The notes beneath the pieces are model-generated. The model was given only the letters and a program-made list of their open reading frames with translations, was not told where the DNA came from and ran no database searches. Both the position numbers and the translations under genes were made by a program. DNA of 64,000 nucleotides from CAWCDJ01 sp963836015 (lineage in GTDB: Bacteria; Acidobacteriota; Terriglobia; Bryobacterales; Bryobacteraceae): contig CAWIIF010000004.1 of assembly GCA_963836015.1 (NCBI GenBank), positions 620,001 to 684,000 on the forward strand, written 5' to 3'. Shown here one piece after another: positions 15,999-25,473 of the stretch. Numbering within the stretch: position 1 is the first letter of the stretch; each line of letters begins with the position of its first letter.

Positions 15999-18941
15999 AT
16001 GCTCCGAAAATGCAGCAGCGCGGTCCTGTTGGCCCTCTCGTGCGTGGGCGCTCTCCCGGCGCTCGACCCCAGCCTCCGCGTGTCGCAGTATCACAAGCAA
16101 TACTGGGAAGTGGAGCAAGGCCTGCCCCACAGCTATGTGACGGCCATCGCCCAGGATGCCGGCGGCTACCTGCTGGTCGGGACCGACGAGGGTCTCGCGC
16201 GCTTCGATGGCATTACGTTCCGGCCGCTGCCCTCGGATGCATCGCTCCGCCTGTCGAGAAGCTGGATCTCCGCCATGCTGTCCGCCCGGGACTCCGGCCT
16301 TTGGTTGGGAACCTTCGACGGGCTGCTGGTCGAGCTGAGAAACGGAAAAGTCGAGCGGCAATACCAGACGGGCGGCTCTGTTTTCGACCTGCTCCAGGAC
16401 GCGGACGGCTCGCTGTGGGTCAGCACTCGAAACGGCGTTCTACGGGTGGATCGGGCGGGATCGCAGAAGGTGCCCGGCCTGGGTCCGCCTCTCGATACTT
16501 CGTGGAACGTGCTCTCCAGTGAGCCCGCCGGCCGGATATGGATCGTCACGGCATCGGGTCTGTTCTCCCGTTCTGTGTCGGGCATTTCCAAACGGCTGTC
16601 CAATGGCCCGCACGGCGAAATCCTCACTGTCATGGCCCGCCGTCGCGGCGGACTCCTTCTCGGCACCACGCGAGGACTTTTCCGGCTTGCCGCCAACAGC
16701 GTCGACGCGCCGGTTGCGATCGCCGGCGTGAAAGGACCCGTGGTGAGCCTGCTCGAAGACCGTGACGGTAACGTCTGGGCCGGCACCTGGGGGCAAGGGC
16801 TGTTTCGGGTAACGGAGCAGGGCACCGATCGCTGGACCGCCCGGGACGGCCTGCCGGAGGATTTCGTCCGCACGCTCGCGGAAGACAGTGAGGGCGATCT
16901 TTGGATCGGTATGCGCAGCGGCGGCCTCGGCCGGTGGAAAGATAGCCGCCTCGTTCCTCTGGGACCTCCCGAGGGACTCGCGGGAAGCTTCGCCACTACC
17001 GTTGCCGCCGATCCAGCCGGAAACTTGTGGCTGGGCACCTGGCGCGGAGGATTGTACCGGCTGGCAAATGGTGCGCTCGAGAGCCAGCCGACCCCGCTGC
17101 CCACTTTGTATTTCACCGTGCGCGCCCTCGCCTTCGACCGGTCCGGCCGTCAATGGATCGGCAACTGGGAAGGGCTCTTTCAATTCGACGGCACGCGCTA
17201 CCATCATTTCGCGAGCGAGCCGAACGCTCCTTACCGGAGAGTCTCCGCGCTGTTGTTCGACCATGCCGGCGGCCTCTGGGTCGGAACGGCTGACCACGGC
17301 GTCTACCGGTTTCCCGACGGGCGGCCGGAGGCGGTCATTCCGCCCCCGCTTCTCCCGGATGCCGAAATCACGGCGCTCCTCGAGGACTCCCACCGGAATG
17401 TATGGGCAGGAACTTCGAAAGGGCTCGGGGAGTTCCGCGGCGCGGATCCCTCTTCCTTTGTCGAGCTCCGGAATCTGCCCGCCGATGCCGTGGAATCGAT
17501 CTTCGAAGATTCCAGAAAACGGATCTGGGTCTCCACCGCGGAGGGCGCCGTGCTCGTCATTACGCCAGCCGGTCCGGTGGTGCTCGATCGCAAAAACGGC
17601 CTTCCCGGACAGCCGCTGTACCGCATCCTCGAGGCCGCCGACGGCTCCTTCTGGGTGAGCTCTTCGAAGGGCATCCTCGAGTTGACGGCGGAGTCGGTTG
17701 CACAGGTGCTTGCCGGAAGCCGCGCCATGTTGGACGTGATCGTTCACGATCAGAACGACGGCATGCGGACCATCGAATGCCACGGCCTTTCCCAGCCTTC
17801 GGGCTGGCGCGCCCGCGACGGAAGCTTGTATTTCCCAACCGCCAACGGGTTCGTTCAGGTGCGCCCCAGGGTGCCCCATAGCGGTCCGGCTCCTAAAGCC
17901 GTGATCGAAGAGATTCGTACGGAATCGGGCCCGCTGCCCCTTGCCGCGGGAGTCGACTTGAAAGCGAATGCCCGCAATGTCGAGATCTCGTTCACCGCGC
18001 TCCGGCTGTCCAACCCGCGCGGTGTGAAGTTCCGCTACCGTCTGGCCGATTTCGATCCCGACTGGGTCGACGCGGGCGGCCAGCGCAGCGCCCGCTACAA
18101 CCAGCTTCCACCCGGCGCCCACGTCTTCGAAGTGCAGGCCCGCGATTCGGTCGGAGAGTGGAGTTCCTCCGCTTCGCTTTCACTGCGGCAGCAGCCGCGT
18201 TTCTACCAGACGTGGTGGTTCCTCCTTTCGCTCGGGCTAGCTTTCCTGTCGGTGTTGATCGGAATCTACCGCTGGCACCTGCATGTGGTCCATGAGCGAT
18301 ACGCCCTGGTGCTCGAAGAGCGCAACCGCATCGGCCGTGAATGGCACGATACGCTGGTGGCCGGATTTTCTGCCATTTCCCTGCAGCTCGAAGCCGCCAT
18401 GTCGCGATTGAAAGAGCAGCCGGACCGCGCCTCCGAAATTCTGGATGTGGCGCGCAAGATGGTCCATCACTACCGGGCCGAAGCGCGGCGAGTCATTTGG
18501 GATCTGCGGGACAGCCGTCCGGAAGGTGAGACCCTCAGTGCGGCGGTGGAGAGCGCCCTCTCCCGCGTCAAGCAAAGCCGCGGGATTGACGGTGCGGTCA
18601 CCGTTACCGGCCAGCCGGCGGCGCTTCCTGCGGAGCTTCAGCACAATGTCCTGCGAATCTGCCAGGAGGCCATGTCCAACGCAGTGCGGCATGGCCGTCC
18701 AACCAACGTGACCGTCGAGTTGGCCTTCTTCGAGAACCGGCTAACCGCCGCCATTCGCGACGACGGATGTGGATTCTCCGTGTCAGACTCAACCGCCGAG
18801 AGCGCCGGCCACTTTGGACTGACTGTCATGCAGGAACGCGCGCGGCGGATCGGAGGACGCCTCAACGTCCGCAGCTGTCCGGGCGAAGGCACGGTCATCG
18901 AGGCCGATATTCCGCTCGAACGGAACGCCGCTGGATTCTGA
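15999..18941 (+). CDS. Hybrid propeller sensor histidine kinase (Reg_prop, Y_Y_Y, HisKA_3, HATPase_c)
   Basis: 980 residues from ATG 15999; a GTG at 15969 is in frame. A signal peptide (LLALSCVGALPAL) leads into a periplasmic double propeller of many WVGT/WIGT-type repeats (about residues 30-610), each reading D-x-x-G-x-x-WxGT. A Y_Y_Y domain follows (about 650-735), one membrane helix (about 737-760), then HisKA_3 with phospho-acceptor His near 783 (GREWHDTL), and a C-terminal ATPase with DDGCGFS and GHFGLTVMQERA. Such kinases sense carbohydrates or signals at the surface and phosphorylate NarL-type regulators. No regulator gene is adjacent; it ends 13 bases before the SGNH gene that opens the carbohydrate locus. 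Confidence 0.92.
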   Translation: MLRKCSSAVLLALSCVGALPALDPSLRVSQYHKQYWEVEQGLPHSYVTAIAQDAGGYLLVGTDEGLARFDGITFRPLPSDASLRLSRSWISAMLSARDSGLWLGTFDGLLVELRNGKVERQYQTGGSVFDLLQDADGSLWVSTRNGVLRVDRAGSQKVPGLGPPLDTSWNVLSSEPAGRIWIVTASGLFSRSVSGISKRLSNGPHGEILTVMARRRGGLLLGTTRGLFRLAANSVDAPVAIAGVKGPVVSLLEDRDGNVWAGTWGQGLFRVTEQGTDRWTARDGLPEDFVRTLAEDSEGDLWIGMRSGGLGRWKDSRLVPLGPPEGLAGSFATTVAADPAGNLWLGTWRGGLYRLANGALESQPTPLPTLYFTVRALAFDRSGRQWIGNWEGLFQFDGTRYHHFASEPNAPYRRVSALLFDHAGGLWVGTADHGVYRFPDGRPEAVIPPPLLPDAEITALLEDSHRNVWAGTSKGLGEFRGADPSSFVELRNLPADAVESIFEDSRKRIWVSTAEGAVLVITPAGPVVLDRKNGLPGQPLYRILEAADGSFWVSSSKGILELTAESVAQVLAGSRAMLDVIVHDQNDGMRTIECHGLSQPSGWRARDGSLYFPTANGFVQVRPRVPHSGPAPKAVIEEIRTESGPLPLAAGVDLKANARNVEISFTALRLSNPRGVKFRYRLADFDPDWVDAGGQRSARYNQLPPGAHVFEVQARDSVGEWSSSASLSLRQQPRFYQTWWFLLSLGLAFLSVLIGIYRWHLHVVHERYALVLEERNRIGREWHDTLVAGFSAISLQLEAAMSRLKEQPDRASEILDVARKMVHHYRAEARRVIWDLRDSRPEGETLSAAVESALSRVKQSRGIDGAVTVTGQPAALPAELQHNVLRICQEAMSNAVRHGRPTNVTVELAFFENRLTAAIRDDGCGFSVSDSTAESAGHFGLTVMQERARRIGGRLNVRSCPGEGTVIEADIPLERNAAGF

Positions 18942-18954
18942 TACAACTGACAAA

Positions 18955-19665
18955 GTGGGAATCACTCGCCGCGCCTGCCTCACCCTCCTGCTGCCGTTGG
19001 GATCGTCCCTGCAGGCGGCTGACCGCCCGCAGACCTGGACGATCCTGTCGCTGGGCGACTCCATCACCGAAGGCTCGGACCATTTCAGCAGCTATCGCAT
19101 GCCTCTGGCCCGCCTGCTCGCCGAAGGGAATTTCAAAGTCCGCTTCGTCGGCTCGCGGCACTCGCCGGGGGAGCCGGAGACCATGCATCACGAAGGCTAC
19201 AGCGGGAAAACGGCCGAATTCCTGGCCGCCAACATCGAGCGGATCTACCGCGCCAATCCGGCGGACATCATCCTCCTGCACGCCGGCCACAACCATTTTG
19301 CGGACGAACATCCCGTGCCCGGCATCCTCGCTGCAACCGGTACGATCATCCGCACCGCCCGGAGCATCAATCCGAATGTCATCGTGCTGCTCGCCCAGGT
19401 GATCCCCAGCGGCAAGCTGCCCAAGTACTCGTACCTCCCGGAACTCAATGGCGAACTTGCGCGGCTCGCGTCGCGGCTCAATACCCGTCGCCAGCCCGTG
19501 ATTCTCGTGGACCAGGCCGAAGGCTTCGATTTTCATTCCGACACTGTGCCGGATCTCGTCCATCCCAATGCCGCGGGCGCCGCCAGGATGGCTCGCAGAT
19601 GGTACGATGCGCTGGTCCCGATCCTCTCCGGACCCCATCCTGCACATAGGTCCAAAGGCCTATAG
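18955..19665 (+). CDS. SGNH/GDSL hydrolase, exported
   Basis: 236 residues from GTG 18955. The N-terminal TRRACLTLLLPLG segment resembles a Tat or Sec leader. Block I GDSITEG holds the nucleophile Ser, block III reads HAGHNHF, and block V reads DLVHPN with the catalytic Asp-His pair. Probably a periplasmic esterase, for instance a carbohydrate acetyl-esterase acting with the GH16/GH31 enzymes downstream; the substrate is inferred from context only. The stop codon lies inside the 8-base palindrome at 19657. Confidence 0.83.
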   Translation: MGITRRACLTLLLPLGSSLQAADRPQTWTILSLGDSITEGSDHFSSYRMPLARLLAEGNFKVRFVGSRHSPGEPETMHHEGYSGKTAEFLAANIERIYRANPADIILLHAGHNHFADEHPVPGILAATGTIIRTARSINPNVIVLLAQVIPSGKLPKYSYLPELNGELARLASRLNTRRQPVILVDQAEGFDFHSDTVPDLVHPNAAGAARMARRWYDALVPILSGPHPAHRSKGL

Positions 19666-19676
19666 GAATATAGGCC
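19657..19676 (+). promoter_or_regulatory. Perfect 8-base palindromic hairpin between SGNH hydrolase and TonB receptor
   Basis: GGCCTATA (19657-19664), loop GGAA, TATAGGCC (19669-19676). The GGAA loop fits the GNRA tetraloop pattern, so a very stable RNA stem is expected. No T-run follows, so it is not a standard terminator. It may cap or process the mRNA between an enzyme gene and a highly expressed receptor, or be an operator. Confidence 0.55.
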
Positions 19677-19762
19677 GATCGGCAGACTCTGGTGAGGCCG
19701 CATTCGATTACAAAAGGAATTACCCACGAAAGGTGCGGAAACTCCAGGTCTCGAGAGGGTCT

Positions 19763-22700
19763 ATGTGGAAATTCGTTTTAGCGGTCACACTCATGGCTGC
19801 GCTGCCATTAGCCGCCCAGCAGGGTCGCGGTACCATTCTCGGCACCGTCACCGACCAAACCGGCGCGGCCGTCGGCGGCGCCTCCGTCACGATCCAGAAC
19901 ACGCAAACCAACGTCACCGTAAACACTCAGACCAATGGGGAAGGTTATTTTACGTCGCCGCCGCTGATCGTCGGCACCTATGAGGTCACGGTCGATCATG
20001 CGGGCTTCAAGAAGGCCGTCCAAACCGGAGTGAGTCTGCAGGTCGACCAGCGAGCCGAGCTGAACGTCCGGCTCGAATTGGGCACCGTCGGCGAATCCGT
20101 GAAAGTCACATCCGAAGCGCCGCTCGTGAATACCGAAGACGCCACCGTGGGACAGGTGATCGAGAACAAGCGCGTCGAAGAGCTCCCCATCAACGGCCGG
20201 AGCGCCTTCGCGCTGGTCGGGTTGTCGATCAATATGAAGTCCAACGCCGGACCCACCCAGAGCGGGTTTGCGGACCGCGGCACCAACCTCAGCGCATTCA
20301 GCATCAACGGCGGGCCGAGCGCGGTGAACTACTTCCTGGTCGATGGCATGGTCGCCATCAACAGCTACTATCCGGATCTCAATGCCGATCTCGCGGTCGA
20401 TGCCGTGCAGGAATTCAAAGTGCAATCGGGTTCCATGTCCGCGGAGTACGGACTCACCGCCGGCGGCGTGATCAACGTAGCGACCAAGTCGGGGACCAAC
20501 GACTATCACGGTACCGCTTACGAATACGTCCGCAACGACATTTTCAACTCGCGCAATGCGTTCGCCACCACCGTGGCGCCTTTCCGCTATAACCAGTACG
20601 GCCTCTCGCTCGGGGGCCCCGTAGTCATTCCGAAGGTTTACAACGGCCGCAACAAGACGTTCATCTTCGGGAACTGGGAACAGTGGGATTATCGCCTCTA
20701 CAGCCAGCCAATCACCACGGTGCCGATTGCCTCCCAGCGGACCGGAGACTTCTCGAAGCTCTTCAACGCTACGGGAGCGCTCATCCCGATCTACGACCCT
20801 TCCACCACCGCGGTCAATGCATCGGGCAGCGGCTATGTTCGCTCCGTCTTCCCGGGCAACATCATACCTCAGAGCCGCCTCGATCCCGTGGCGGTCAATA
20901 TCACCAGCACGTTCTATCCGCTTCCGAATCGCACGCCCACCAACGCCTTCACCAACGCCAACAACTTCATCAGTTATGTAGGCAACGCCCGCGCTATGCA
21001 GCAATACACCACGCGCGTGGACCAGCATTTCTCCGACAAGGACTCGATGTTCGGCCGCTACACCTACTTCCGCCATCACGACGACAACGGCGCCCAGTCA
21101 CCCTGGCCGAACCCCGTAGCGCGCGACCGCAACGATAACTTCGAAACGCGTAACTTCGTGATGTCGGAAACTCACATCATTACGCCGACTCTGCTGAACG
21201 AGGTGCGGGTCGGCCTGGCACGCCAGTACTTCCCGTTCCAGGTGGCCAGCTACAACGGCGGATGGCCGCAGAAACTCGGCCTTCCGGCCAGCGTGCCGTC
21301 TACCGCTCTCCCCCAGGTCAGCAACGGCCTCACGAATTTCCCGACCGAAACCGTCGGGTTGCGCGGCGCGCTCACATGGCAGATGGGCGATACCGTGACC
21401 ATGGTCCGCGGCAATCACAACATCAAGATGGGTTTCGAGTACCGGCTGCTCTACGGGAACAATTACCAGACTTCCTCTCCCTCCGGATCCTATAACTTTC
21501 CGGCCGGCCTGACCGGAAACCCGCAGTCTCAGAGCGGCACCGGCAGTGCGTATGCGGATTTCATGGTGGGCTATGTCGGCTCCGCCAGCTTTACCACCCA
21601 CGTCGGCGAATCTGAGCAGGGGTACGCCCTGGCCGGCTTCGTTCAAGACGATTGGCACGTGTCGCGCAAGCTGGCCTTGAGCCTCGGCCTGCGTTACGAC
21701 TTCCAGTTGCCGCCCTATGAGAGGAACGGTGGAACCAGCAACTTCGACCCCTCCGCCGTGGATCCCGCCACCCACCTGCCGGGACGGCAGGAGTTCGCCG
21801 GAGTAGACTACGGCCGCTCTGCCCTGAATTCGGACACCACCAACTTCGGGCCGCGCCTGGGCTTCGCCTACGATGTCTCCGGCAGCGGCAAGACCGTGGT
21901 CCGCGGCGGCTACGCCATCTACTATCCATCCATCTTCAACATCCAGTATTTCGGCAACACCTCCGGGTTTGCCACCACCAGTACGGCGTACAACCCGCCT
22001 GGCGGCAACAGCAACCTGCCGGCGATGATCTTCAGTCAGGGCTTGCCGACCCCTCTCATTCAGCCGCAGGGCCGTGCCCTGGGCTCGAGTGCGTTTCTCG
22101 GCCAGGGTGTGAGCTTCGACCAGCCTAACGAGAAGACGCCGATGTCGCAGCAATGGGACCTCTCGGTGCAGCGCGAGCTCCCCGGGCACTGGGTGATCGA
22201 AGCTACTTACACCGGAAACCACGGCACGCACCTCGTCGCCGGCGGCTACAGCCTGAACCAGTTGACTGCGCAGCAATACTCGACGCTCGGGACGACCCTG
22301 CAAAACACGGTGCCGAACCCTTACGCCGGCATCGTACCCGGATCGCTGGGGGCGGCTTCGATCACGTTGCTGCAATCCCTTTATGCATTCCCGTACCAGT
22401 CGTCGGTGTCCGTGCGTAACCCGCACCTCGGAAACTCCATCTACCATGCCGCGCTGCTGCGCATCGAGAAGCATTTCAGCCATGGCCTGACCTTCCTGGC
22501 GTCCTACACCAACGGCAAACTCATCAGCGATAGCGTCGCGACGGCCATCGGCTTCGGCAATGTGGAACAGGTGACCACCGTCGGCTACCAGAATGGGCTG
22601 TACAACCGCCGCGCGGAGCGCTCGCTCGACCCCACGGACGTGTCCCAGCGCCTGGTGCTCAGCGGCGTCTATGAATTGCCCTTCGGCAAAGGCCACTCGC

Positions 22701-23188
22701 TGGCCGCCCACAATGCCGTCGCGGACCGGGTCATCGGCGGATGGCAGATCAATTCCATCGCCGTCATCCAGACCGGCGTGCCCGTGGTGATTACCGGGGC
22801 CAATAACAACCTCGCCAGCCGGCCGAACTCCACGGGCCAGAGCGCCAGGCTCGACAATCCGACTGCGGCCGAGTGGTTCAACACCTCGGTCTTCATGAAT
22901 CCCGCGCTCTACACCTACGGCAACCTCGGCCGCGTGCTCCCCGACGTGCGGAATCCCGGAGTCGTCAACGTAGACCTCTCGCTGGTCAAAAACATCACGC
23001 TCAAGGAGAAGGTGCGGCTGCAGTTTCGCGCCGAATCGTTCAACGTCATGAACCACGTCAACCTGGGCTTCGCAAGCGGCGGCTTCTCACCGGGCGCGAA
23101 TGGCTTGAACGCCAGCGGCACATTCGGGACAATCACCTCGGCACGCGATCCGCGCAGCCTGCAACTGGCGCTCAAACTCATCTTCTGA
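19763..23188 (+). CDS. Oar-like TonB-dependent receptor with carboxypeptidase-regulatory-like N-terminal domain
   Basis: 1,141 residues from ATG 19763 (GAGAGGG upstream). Signal peptide at residues 1-19 (LAVTLMAALPLAAQ). CarboxypepD_reg-like domain at about 22-105 (GTVTDQTGAAVGGASVTIQN), plug at about 120-270 (VEELPINGRSAFALVGL, NYFLVDGM, AVQEFKVQSGSMSAEYG, GGVINVATKSGTNDYHG), then a large barrel ending in LKLIF. This is the expanded acidobacterial receptor family; the group is thought to take up large carbohydrates in place of SusC. Its position ahead of GH16, GH31 and an MFS transporter supports sugar polymer uptake. The stop overlaps the next start (TGATG). Confidence 0.93.
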   Translation: MWKFVLAVTLMAALPLAAQQGRGTILGTVTDQTGAAVGGASVTIQNTQTNVTVNTQTNGEGYFTSPPLIVGTYEVTVDHAGFKKAVQTGVSLQVDQRAELNVRLELGTVGESVKVTSEAPLVNTEDATVGQVIENKRVEELPINGRSAFALVGLSINMKSNAGPTQSGFADRGTNLSAFSINGGPSAVNYFLVDGMVAINSYYPDLNADLAVDAVQEFKVQSGSMSAEYGLTAGGVINVATKSGTNDYHGTAYEYVRNDIFNSRNAFATTVAPFRYNQYGLSLGGPVVIPKVYNGRNKTFIFGNWEQWDYRLYSQPITTVPIASQRTGDFSKLFNATGALIPIYDPSTTAVNASGSGYVRSVFPGNIIPQSRLDPVAVNITSTFYPLPNRTPTNAFTNANNFISYVGNARAMQQYTTRVDQHFSDKDSMFGRYTYFRHHDDNGAQSPWPNPVARDRNDNFETRNFVMSETHIITPTLLNEVRVGLARQYFPFQVASYNGGWPQKLGLPASVPSTALPQVSNGLTNFPTETVGLRGALTWQMGDTVTMVRGNHNIKMGFEYRLLYGNNYQTSSPSGSYNFPAGLTGNPQSQSGTGSAYADFMVGYVGSASFTTHVGESEQGYALAGFVQDDWHVSRKLALSLGLRYDFQLPPYERNGGTSNFDPSAVDPATHLPGRQEFAGVDYGRSALNSDTTNFGPRLGFAYDVSGSGKTVVRGGYAIYYPSIFNIQYFGNTSGFATTSTAYNPPGGNSNLPAMIFSQGLPTPLIQPQGRALGSSAFLGQGVSFDQPNEKTPMSQQWDLSVQRELPGHWVIEATYTGNHGTHLVAGGYSLNQLTAQQYSTLGTTLQNTVPNPYAGIVPGSLGAASITLLQSLYAFPYQSSVSVRNPHLGNSIYHAALLRIEKHFSHGLTFLASYTNGKLISDSVATAIGFGNVEQVTTVGYQNGLYNRRAERSLDPTDVSQRLVLSGVYELPFGKGHSLAAHNAVADRVIGGWQINSIAVIQTGVPVVITGANNNLASRPNSTGQSARLDNPTAAEWFNTSVFMNPALYTYGNLGRVLPDVRNPGVVNVDLSLVKNITLKEKVRLQFRAESFNVMNHVNLGFASGGFSPGANGLNASGTFGTITSARDPRSLQLALKLIF

Positions 23189-25473
23189 TGATCCAAAGTC
23201 CTGGCACCGACGACGTAAGAACTCTGCGGACGAGTTCTCTGGCGGCCGACCTGGCAATCGTCGGCGGCGGCATGGCCGGAGTTTGCGGGGCCGTGACCGC
23301 CGCCCGCGCGGGCGCCAAGGTCGTGCTCGTGCAGGACCGCCCCGTGCTTGGCGGCAACGCCTCGAGCGAGGTGCGCCTCTGGATCCTGGGCGCCACCTCG
23401 CACATGGGCAACAACAACCGCTGGGCCCGCGAAGGCGGAGTCGTCGATGAGATCCTCGTCGAGAATCTCTACCGGAACCCGGAAGGAAACGCGCTCATCC
23501 TCGATACCATTTTGCTCGAGAAGGTCCGGGACGAAAAGAACATCACCTTGTTGCTGAACACCGCCGTCAGCGAGGTCGAAAAGTCGGGCCCGGCCACGAT
23601 CTCGGCAATCGCCGGTTACTGCTCTCAAAACCAGACGCGATACCATATCCGGGCGCCGTTATTCTGCGACGCCTCGGGCGACGGCGTCGTCGGGTTCCTG
23701 GCCGGAGCGGCCTTTCGCATGGGAGCCGAAGCCCGCCACGAGTTCGACGAAGGCTTCGCCCCCTCGGACGGCTACGGCGAATTGCTAGGACACTCTCTGT
23801 ATTTCTACAGCAAGGACGCAGGGCGGCCGGTGCGCTACGTGCCCCCATCGTTCGCACTGCGCGACATCACGCAGATTCCGCGCTACCGCGATATCCAGGC
23901 GTCCGATTCCGGCTGCCGCTTTTGGTGGCTTGAGTGGGGCGGCCGCATGGACACCATTCACGAGACCGAAGACATCAAGTGGGAGCTTTGGAAGGTCGTC
24001 TACGGCGTCTGGGATTACATCAAGAACTCCGGCCGGTTTCCCGACACGGAAAACCTGACACTGGAATGGGTCGGGACGATCCCCGGAAAAAGGGAGAGCC
24101 GCCGCTTCGAAGGCGACTACATCCTCCGCCAGCAGGATGTAGTAGAGCAGCGCCGCCATCCCGACGCCGTGTCGTTCGGCGGCTGGGCGATCGACCTGCA
24201 TCCCGCCGACGGCCTTTACAGCAAGCTCTCCCCGTGCACCCAATGGCACTCCAAGGGCGTGTACCAGATCCCCTACCGCTGCCTCTACAGCCGCAACATC
24301 GACAACCTGTTCCTGGCCGGACGGCTCATCAGCGTATCGCACGTGGCCTTCGGTTCCACCCGCGTGATGGCAACCTGCGGCCACAACGCCCAGGCGGTGG
24401 GCATGGCCGCCGCGATCTGCCGCGAGCAGGGAATGCTGCCGCGCGATCTGCTACGCCCGCCACTGCTCCAGACCTTGCAGCGCCGCCTGCTACAGTCCGG
24501 CCAGTACATTCCCAAACTCGCGCTCGACGATCCCGCCGATCTCGCGCCCCAGGGCGCCGTCCGTTCCTCCAGCCGGCTGGTGCTGCGAGGACTGCCCTCG
24601 GATGGCGAGCCGCTGCCGTTGGACGCCTCGCGCGCCATGCTGCTCCCCGTGCAGGCCGGTCCGCTGCCCATGGTCCGCTTTCTGGTGGATGCGCGTGAAG
24701 CCACCAGCCTCGAGGTGGAAGTGCGCGGCAGTTCCGTCGAAGGCAATTACACTCCGGATGTCACGCTCTACCAGGAGACGGTGGGCCTTCAGCCCGGCAT
24801 GGCGCAAGAGGTTTGGATCCGCCCCGACGCCCGCGCGGGCACGGCCGGTTATTTTGCTTACTGCCTGCTGCGCAACCCCGCCGTCTCCGTCCATACCAGC
24901 AGTCTGCGCGTGACCGGTGTGCTTAGCTTGTCGCAATCCATGAACCGTGCCGTCGCGAAGAGCGCCCGGCAGGATCCGCCGCCGGGGATCGGAATCGATT
25001 CGTTCGAGTTCTGGCTGCCCACCCGCAGGCCGGCCGGCCGCAGTCTCGCGATTCACATCGAACCACCGCTCGATCTGTACGGTGCCGAAAACGTGCGCAA
25101 TGGTATTGCCCGTCCCACCGCGCTGCCCAACGCTTGGTTAGCGGCGCTCGACGACCCCGCTCCGCGCCTCACTGCCTGCTGGCCGGAACCCCGCCGAATC
25201 GGCCGCATCGAGCTGACCTTCGACACCGATTTCGACCACCCCATGGAGTCCGTGCTGATGGGCCACCCGGAGCGTGAGATTCCATTCTGCGTCAAGCGAT
25301 ACCGCATTCTGGACGATCAGGGCAAGGTCCATTTCGAGTGCGCGGACAACCACCAAACCCGGAACACCATCCGGCTGGAGCCCACCGTCGTCACCTCCGC
25401 CCTTCACGTGGAGGTCTTGGAGACGCGCGGCGCACCGGCCGCGATTTTCGAGGCGAGGTTCTATGAGAATTGA
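23188..25473 (+). CDS. FAD-dependent oxidoreductase (FAD_oxidored family) with C-terminal beta domain
   Basis: 761 residues from ATG 23188, overlapping the upstream stop by one base. The N-terminus has the FAD motif LAIVGGGMAGVCGAVTAARAG near residues 19-39, then RPVLGGNASSEVR and, near residue 430, FLAGRLISVSHVAFGSTRVMATCG, all typical of PF12831-type oxidoreductases found in polysaccharide loci. A C-terminal region of about 300 residues looks like beta-sandwich modules (LEVEVRGSSVEGNYTPDVTLY and ALHVEVLETRGAPAAIFEARFYE). No signal peptide is evident. The substrate is unknown; sugar or sugar-acid oxidation is suggested by neighbours. Confidence 0.88.
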   Translation: MIQSPGTDDVRTLRTSSLAADLAIVGGGMAGVCGAVTAARAGAKVVLVQDRPVLGGNASSEVRLWILGATSHMGNNNRWAREGGVVDEILVENLYRNPEGNALILDTILLEKVRDEKNITLLLNTAVSEVEKSGPATISAIAGYCSQNQTRYHIRAPLFCDASGDGVVGFLAGAAFRMGAEARHEFDEGFAPSDGYGELLGHSLYFYSKDAGRPVRYVPPSFALRDITQIPRYRDIQASDSGCRFWWLEWGGRMDTIHETEDIKWELWKVVYGVWDYIKNSGRFPDTENLTLEWVGTIPGKRESRRFEGDYILRQQDVVEQRRHPDAVSFGGWAIDLHPADGLYSKLSPCTQWHSKGVYQIPYRCLYSRNIDNLFLAGRLISVSHVAFGSTRVMATCGHNAQAVGMAAAICREQGMLPRDLLRPPLLQTLQRRLLQSGQYIPKLALDDPADLAPQGAVRSSSRLVLRGLPSDGEPLPLDASRAMLLPVQAGPLPMVRFLVDAREATSLEVEVRGSSVEGNYTPDVTLYQETVGLQPGMAQEVWIRPDARAGTAGYFAYCLLRNPAVSVHTSSLRVTGVLSLSQSMNRAVAKSARQDPPPGIGIDSFEFWLPTRRPAGRSLAIHIEPPLDLYGAENVRNGIARPTALPNAWLAALDDPAPRLTACWPEPRRIGRIELTFDTDFDHPMESVLMGHPEREIPFCVKRYRILDDQGKVHFECADNHQTRNTIRLEPTVVTSALHVEVLETRGAPAAIFEARFYEN

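Noticed and set aside
16440..18122. 560-codon open frame on the minus strand
   Set aside because: Antisense to the propeller kinase repeats; repetitive only because the sense strand is.
21098..23056. 652-codon open frame on the minus strand
   Set aside because: It is antisense to the Oar-like receptor; composition follows the third-codon GC bias of the sense gene and no family motif is seen.
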